Below are positions 6,930 to 8,556 of a DNA stretch of 8,556 nt, in pieces (within the stretch, counting starts at the first letter, position 1; every line of letters begins with the position of its first letter). The stretch comes from Endozoicomonadaceae bacterium (GTDB lineage: Bacteria > Pseudomonadota > Gammaproteobacteria > Pseudomonadales > Endozoicomonadaceae): assembly GCA_015163815.1 (NCBI GenBank), contig JAAOIJ010000108.1, forward strand, positions 1 through 8,556, written 5' to 3'. A program made the translations under genes and the position numbers. The notes beneath the pieces were generated by a model. It ran no database searches, had not been told where the DNA came from, and was given only the letters and a program-made list of their open reading frames with translations.

Positions 6930-8354
6930 TCACTGGCATACAAGATAAAAGCGACAACACTTTCTCAGGAGATTCTTGATATAGCTAAAATCATCAAACC
7001 AAGATAAAACCTTCATGATACAGTGTTCGATCGATCTTTTTGCATCAATATTATTGACAATATATAGCTTCATAAAATCTAATAACTGGTCTTCTTGATC
7101 ACACAATACGTTCACAATTTGCTCTTTAATATTTGGCGCTATCAATTCTTTATCAATCATGCTGTATAATACTGTATCTCGAGTGCCTCGTAACTTCAAG
7201 CTATATTGATACCATATAATAGATTGCAGCATTTTATCAGGCACATCTGGATAGATCATTTGAAGCACCTTAAAATCAGTCAATAATACGATAATTTCGA
7301 ATTGATTGTGCTCAATAGCTAATGTTAAAGCGGCTGCACCAACTGAGTTGGCAGCATACAAAAAGTATAGATTATTTTTAAGATACTCGATTGCTGTCCT
7401 AGCATCACCTTTTTGGCAGGCCTCCAAAAAACAGGTCAGGTCTTGTTCATACATTTGTATATTGAGTTTTTTTAATAACTCTTTTGGATCAAAAAGTAAA
7501 GGCTCTAAAAAGATATTCTTCAATTCATACTGGCTATTAATCTGTGTTGTTTCTATATTCTGTAATATATGAATTATTTTCATCGTATTGCTTTCTGGAT
7601 CATCATCAGTATCTCTATGCTGTAATAATTTCAACGCAGTTTGCTTGCTGTTAATATCTTTATACTGCATCATTTGATACAAAAAATCACGACCATAATG
7701 AAAATACTGATTCACAGCATACAGAATCATGCCTCTTACAAAATAATCATCATGGTATTCTATCGCTTGTAAAAAAACCTGACAGAGGTCTATATTTTCT
7801 AATTTGTTAAACAATACTATGATCATATCAGGATCATTCACATCATTCACATCATTCATCTTAAAAAACATATGTTGATACAACCTTATCTGAACTCCCA
7901 TATGAATCATCTTGATTATAATCTCTTTTATTTTCACATTCTGTGTGTTTCGATATATTAATATCGCTGTCCATAATAATGACTGAGTATTATAAAAAGA
8001 TGGTTTATTTAAAATCTCAAATAATGTATCAGAAGAAAAGAGATGCGTTTTTGCACTGGCTTCCATTAAAGACAACAAGCAACTCACGGCAGATCATTGA
8101 TGATTTACAAAGGCAATATCAATACCGTATCTTGTATTAGAGGTTATCTCTATTTTAAAGAGATGAGTGAAGCAGCTATAATCATACAACAATAAGTTGG
8201 CATTCATCTTCACCATCTTCTGTATTGTTTCCTGATCACCTTGCTCGCATGCCATGATGAAGAGCTGGCTTTCTAGGGGCGACTCATCAAAGCCAGAACA
8301 ATGTAAAGAAATAAATAATAAAATAAAAATTACATAGTCTTTATAACTTAACAT
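6930..8354 (-). pseudogene. Ankyrin-repeat-like exported protein, interrupted by in-frame TGA
   Basis: Two open segments, 8354-8094 and 8093-6930, share one frame and are separated only by TGA at 8094-8096; together they span 474 codons plus the final TGA. The first 20 residues (MLSYKDYVIF then a hydrophobic run to HCS) resemble a Sec signal peptide. LFIMACEQGDQETIQKMV (31-48) resembles an ankyrin repeat. A second repeat runs straight across the stop: GIDIAFVNHQ, stop, SAVSCLLSL, with the conserved Ala, Asn, Val and Leu-Leu at consensus spacing. After the stop come a degenerate helical middle and a further repeat pair around FLEACQKGDARTAIEYLKNN and ALTLAIEHNQFEIIVLL. The start at 8354 has GAAGG 7 bases upstream. 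TGA also ends trpG, trpC and this gene, so the code appears standard. A GTG lies 6 bases past the stop without a visible Shine-Dalgarno site, so reinitiation giving a separate 385-residue protein is possible. Function is unknown; ankyrin proteins commonly bind host proteins in intracellular bacteria. Confidence 0.75.
7833..7859. repeat. 9-bp tandem repeat, three copies, within the ankyrin-like gene
   Basis: Three consecutive units (7833-7841, 7842-7850, 7851-7859) are identical except for the last base of the third. The unit length is a multiple of three, so copy changes keep the frame; it encodes the short acidic run MNDVNDVND in the middle of the protein. Such repeats expand and contract by slippage. 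Confidence 0.85.
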
Positions 8355-8361
8355 CGTGAAG

Positions 8362-8366
8362 CCTTC
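8362..8366 (-). promoter_or_regulatory. Ribosome binding site of the ankyrin-like gene
   Basis: GAAGG on the minus strand, 7 bases before the ATG at 8354. It selects this start over the TTG at 8393, and places the signal-like segment at the true N-terminus. Confidence 0.7.
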
Positions 8367-8397
8367 AAATAAAAGTTGATTCAGTATCAGCAAAGAT

Positions 8398-8425
8398 ATT
8401 ATAGAAAATAAGGCCTATTTCTCAA
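8398..8425 (-). promoter_or_regulatory. Sigma-70 type promoter of the ankyrin-like gene
   Basis: On the minus strand, TTGAGA (8420-8425, five of six consensus bases) is followed by a 16-base spacer and a perfect TATAAT (8398-8403). Transcription would start near 8391 and give a leader of about 36 bases ending at the GAAGG site. This is the best promoter match in the window. The intact promoter suggests the damaged gene is still transcribed. Confidence 0.65.
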
Positions 8426-8556
8426 GTTTTATATCCTGTTATTTTTCATTCAGACTATTGCACGATTCATATCAAACCTAAGTTATTAATTAAAAACAAT
8501 TATCCAGCTATCTTGATAATTTTAAAAGATGATGAATAATATTTCTTGATTATAAT

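Noticed and set aside
8094..8096. UGA read as Trp or selenocysteine in the ankyrin-like gene
   Set aside because: TGA ends trpG, trpC and the same gene at 6930, TGG is used for Trp in neighbours, and the repeat position does not call for Cys or selenocysteine.
7306..8140. Plus-strand ORFs of 88 and 65 residues opposite the ankyrin-like gene
   Set aside because: They are antisense to a frame with clear repeat structure and show no domain or ribosome site of their own.

Overview
The window is AT-rich bacterial DNA in which every supported gene lies on the minus strand, so transcription runs from right to left. The AspRS is of the bacterial type with a GAD-type insertion and is close to E. coli AspRS along its whole length. 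Tryptophan genes are separate trpE, trpG, trpD and a monofunctional trpC, unlike the enteric trpGD and trpCF fusions. Together with an ankyrin-like gene and a decaying insertion sequence, this suggests a host-associated gammaproteobacterium, perhaps of the Legionellales/Coxiellaceae type. That placement is an inference from gene style and base composition, not a demonstrated identity.

Layout, left to right: (1) positions 1-663 hold the 5' part of an IS5-type transposase gene, broken by two single-base frame changes and a changed first catalytic Asp; it runs off the left edge. (2) 721-804 is a short gap with a 21-bp AT-rich perfect inverted repeat. (3) 805-2559 is aspS. (4) 2649-6621 is the compact cluster trpE-trpG-trpD-trpC, in transcription order, with spacings of 15 bp, a 4-bp overlap and 5 bp; aspS follows trpC after 89 bp. 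(5) 6622-6929 is a 308-bp intergenic region upstream of trpE with no Trp-rich leader peptide. (6) 6930-8354 is a degenerate ankyrin-repeat gene with a signal-peptide-like start and a good promoter, but with an in-frame TGA after codon 86. (7) 8426-8556 holds nothing I can name.

TrpE and TrpG form anthranilate synthase, TrpD adds the phosphoribosyl group and TrpC closes the indole ring, so the cluster carries chorismate to indole-3-glycerol phosphate. The step catalysed by TrpF and the final steps (TrpA, TrpB) are not encoded here; they must lie elsewhere or be missing. AspRS charges tRNA-Asp and has no direct pathway link to the trp genes, though it may share their transcript.

I did not find a clearly new biological system. 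The points most worth a second look are the ankyrin gene, where the stop codon falls inside a recognisable repeat that continues in frame on the other side, and the transposase, whose A7 run is in the correct phase for a -1 frameshift but lies in a copy that is otherwise dead.
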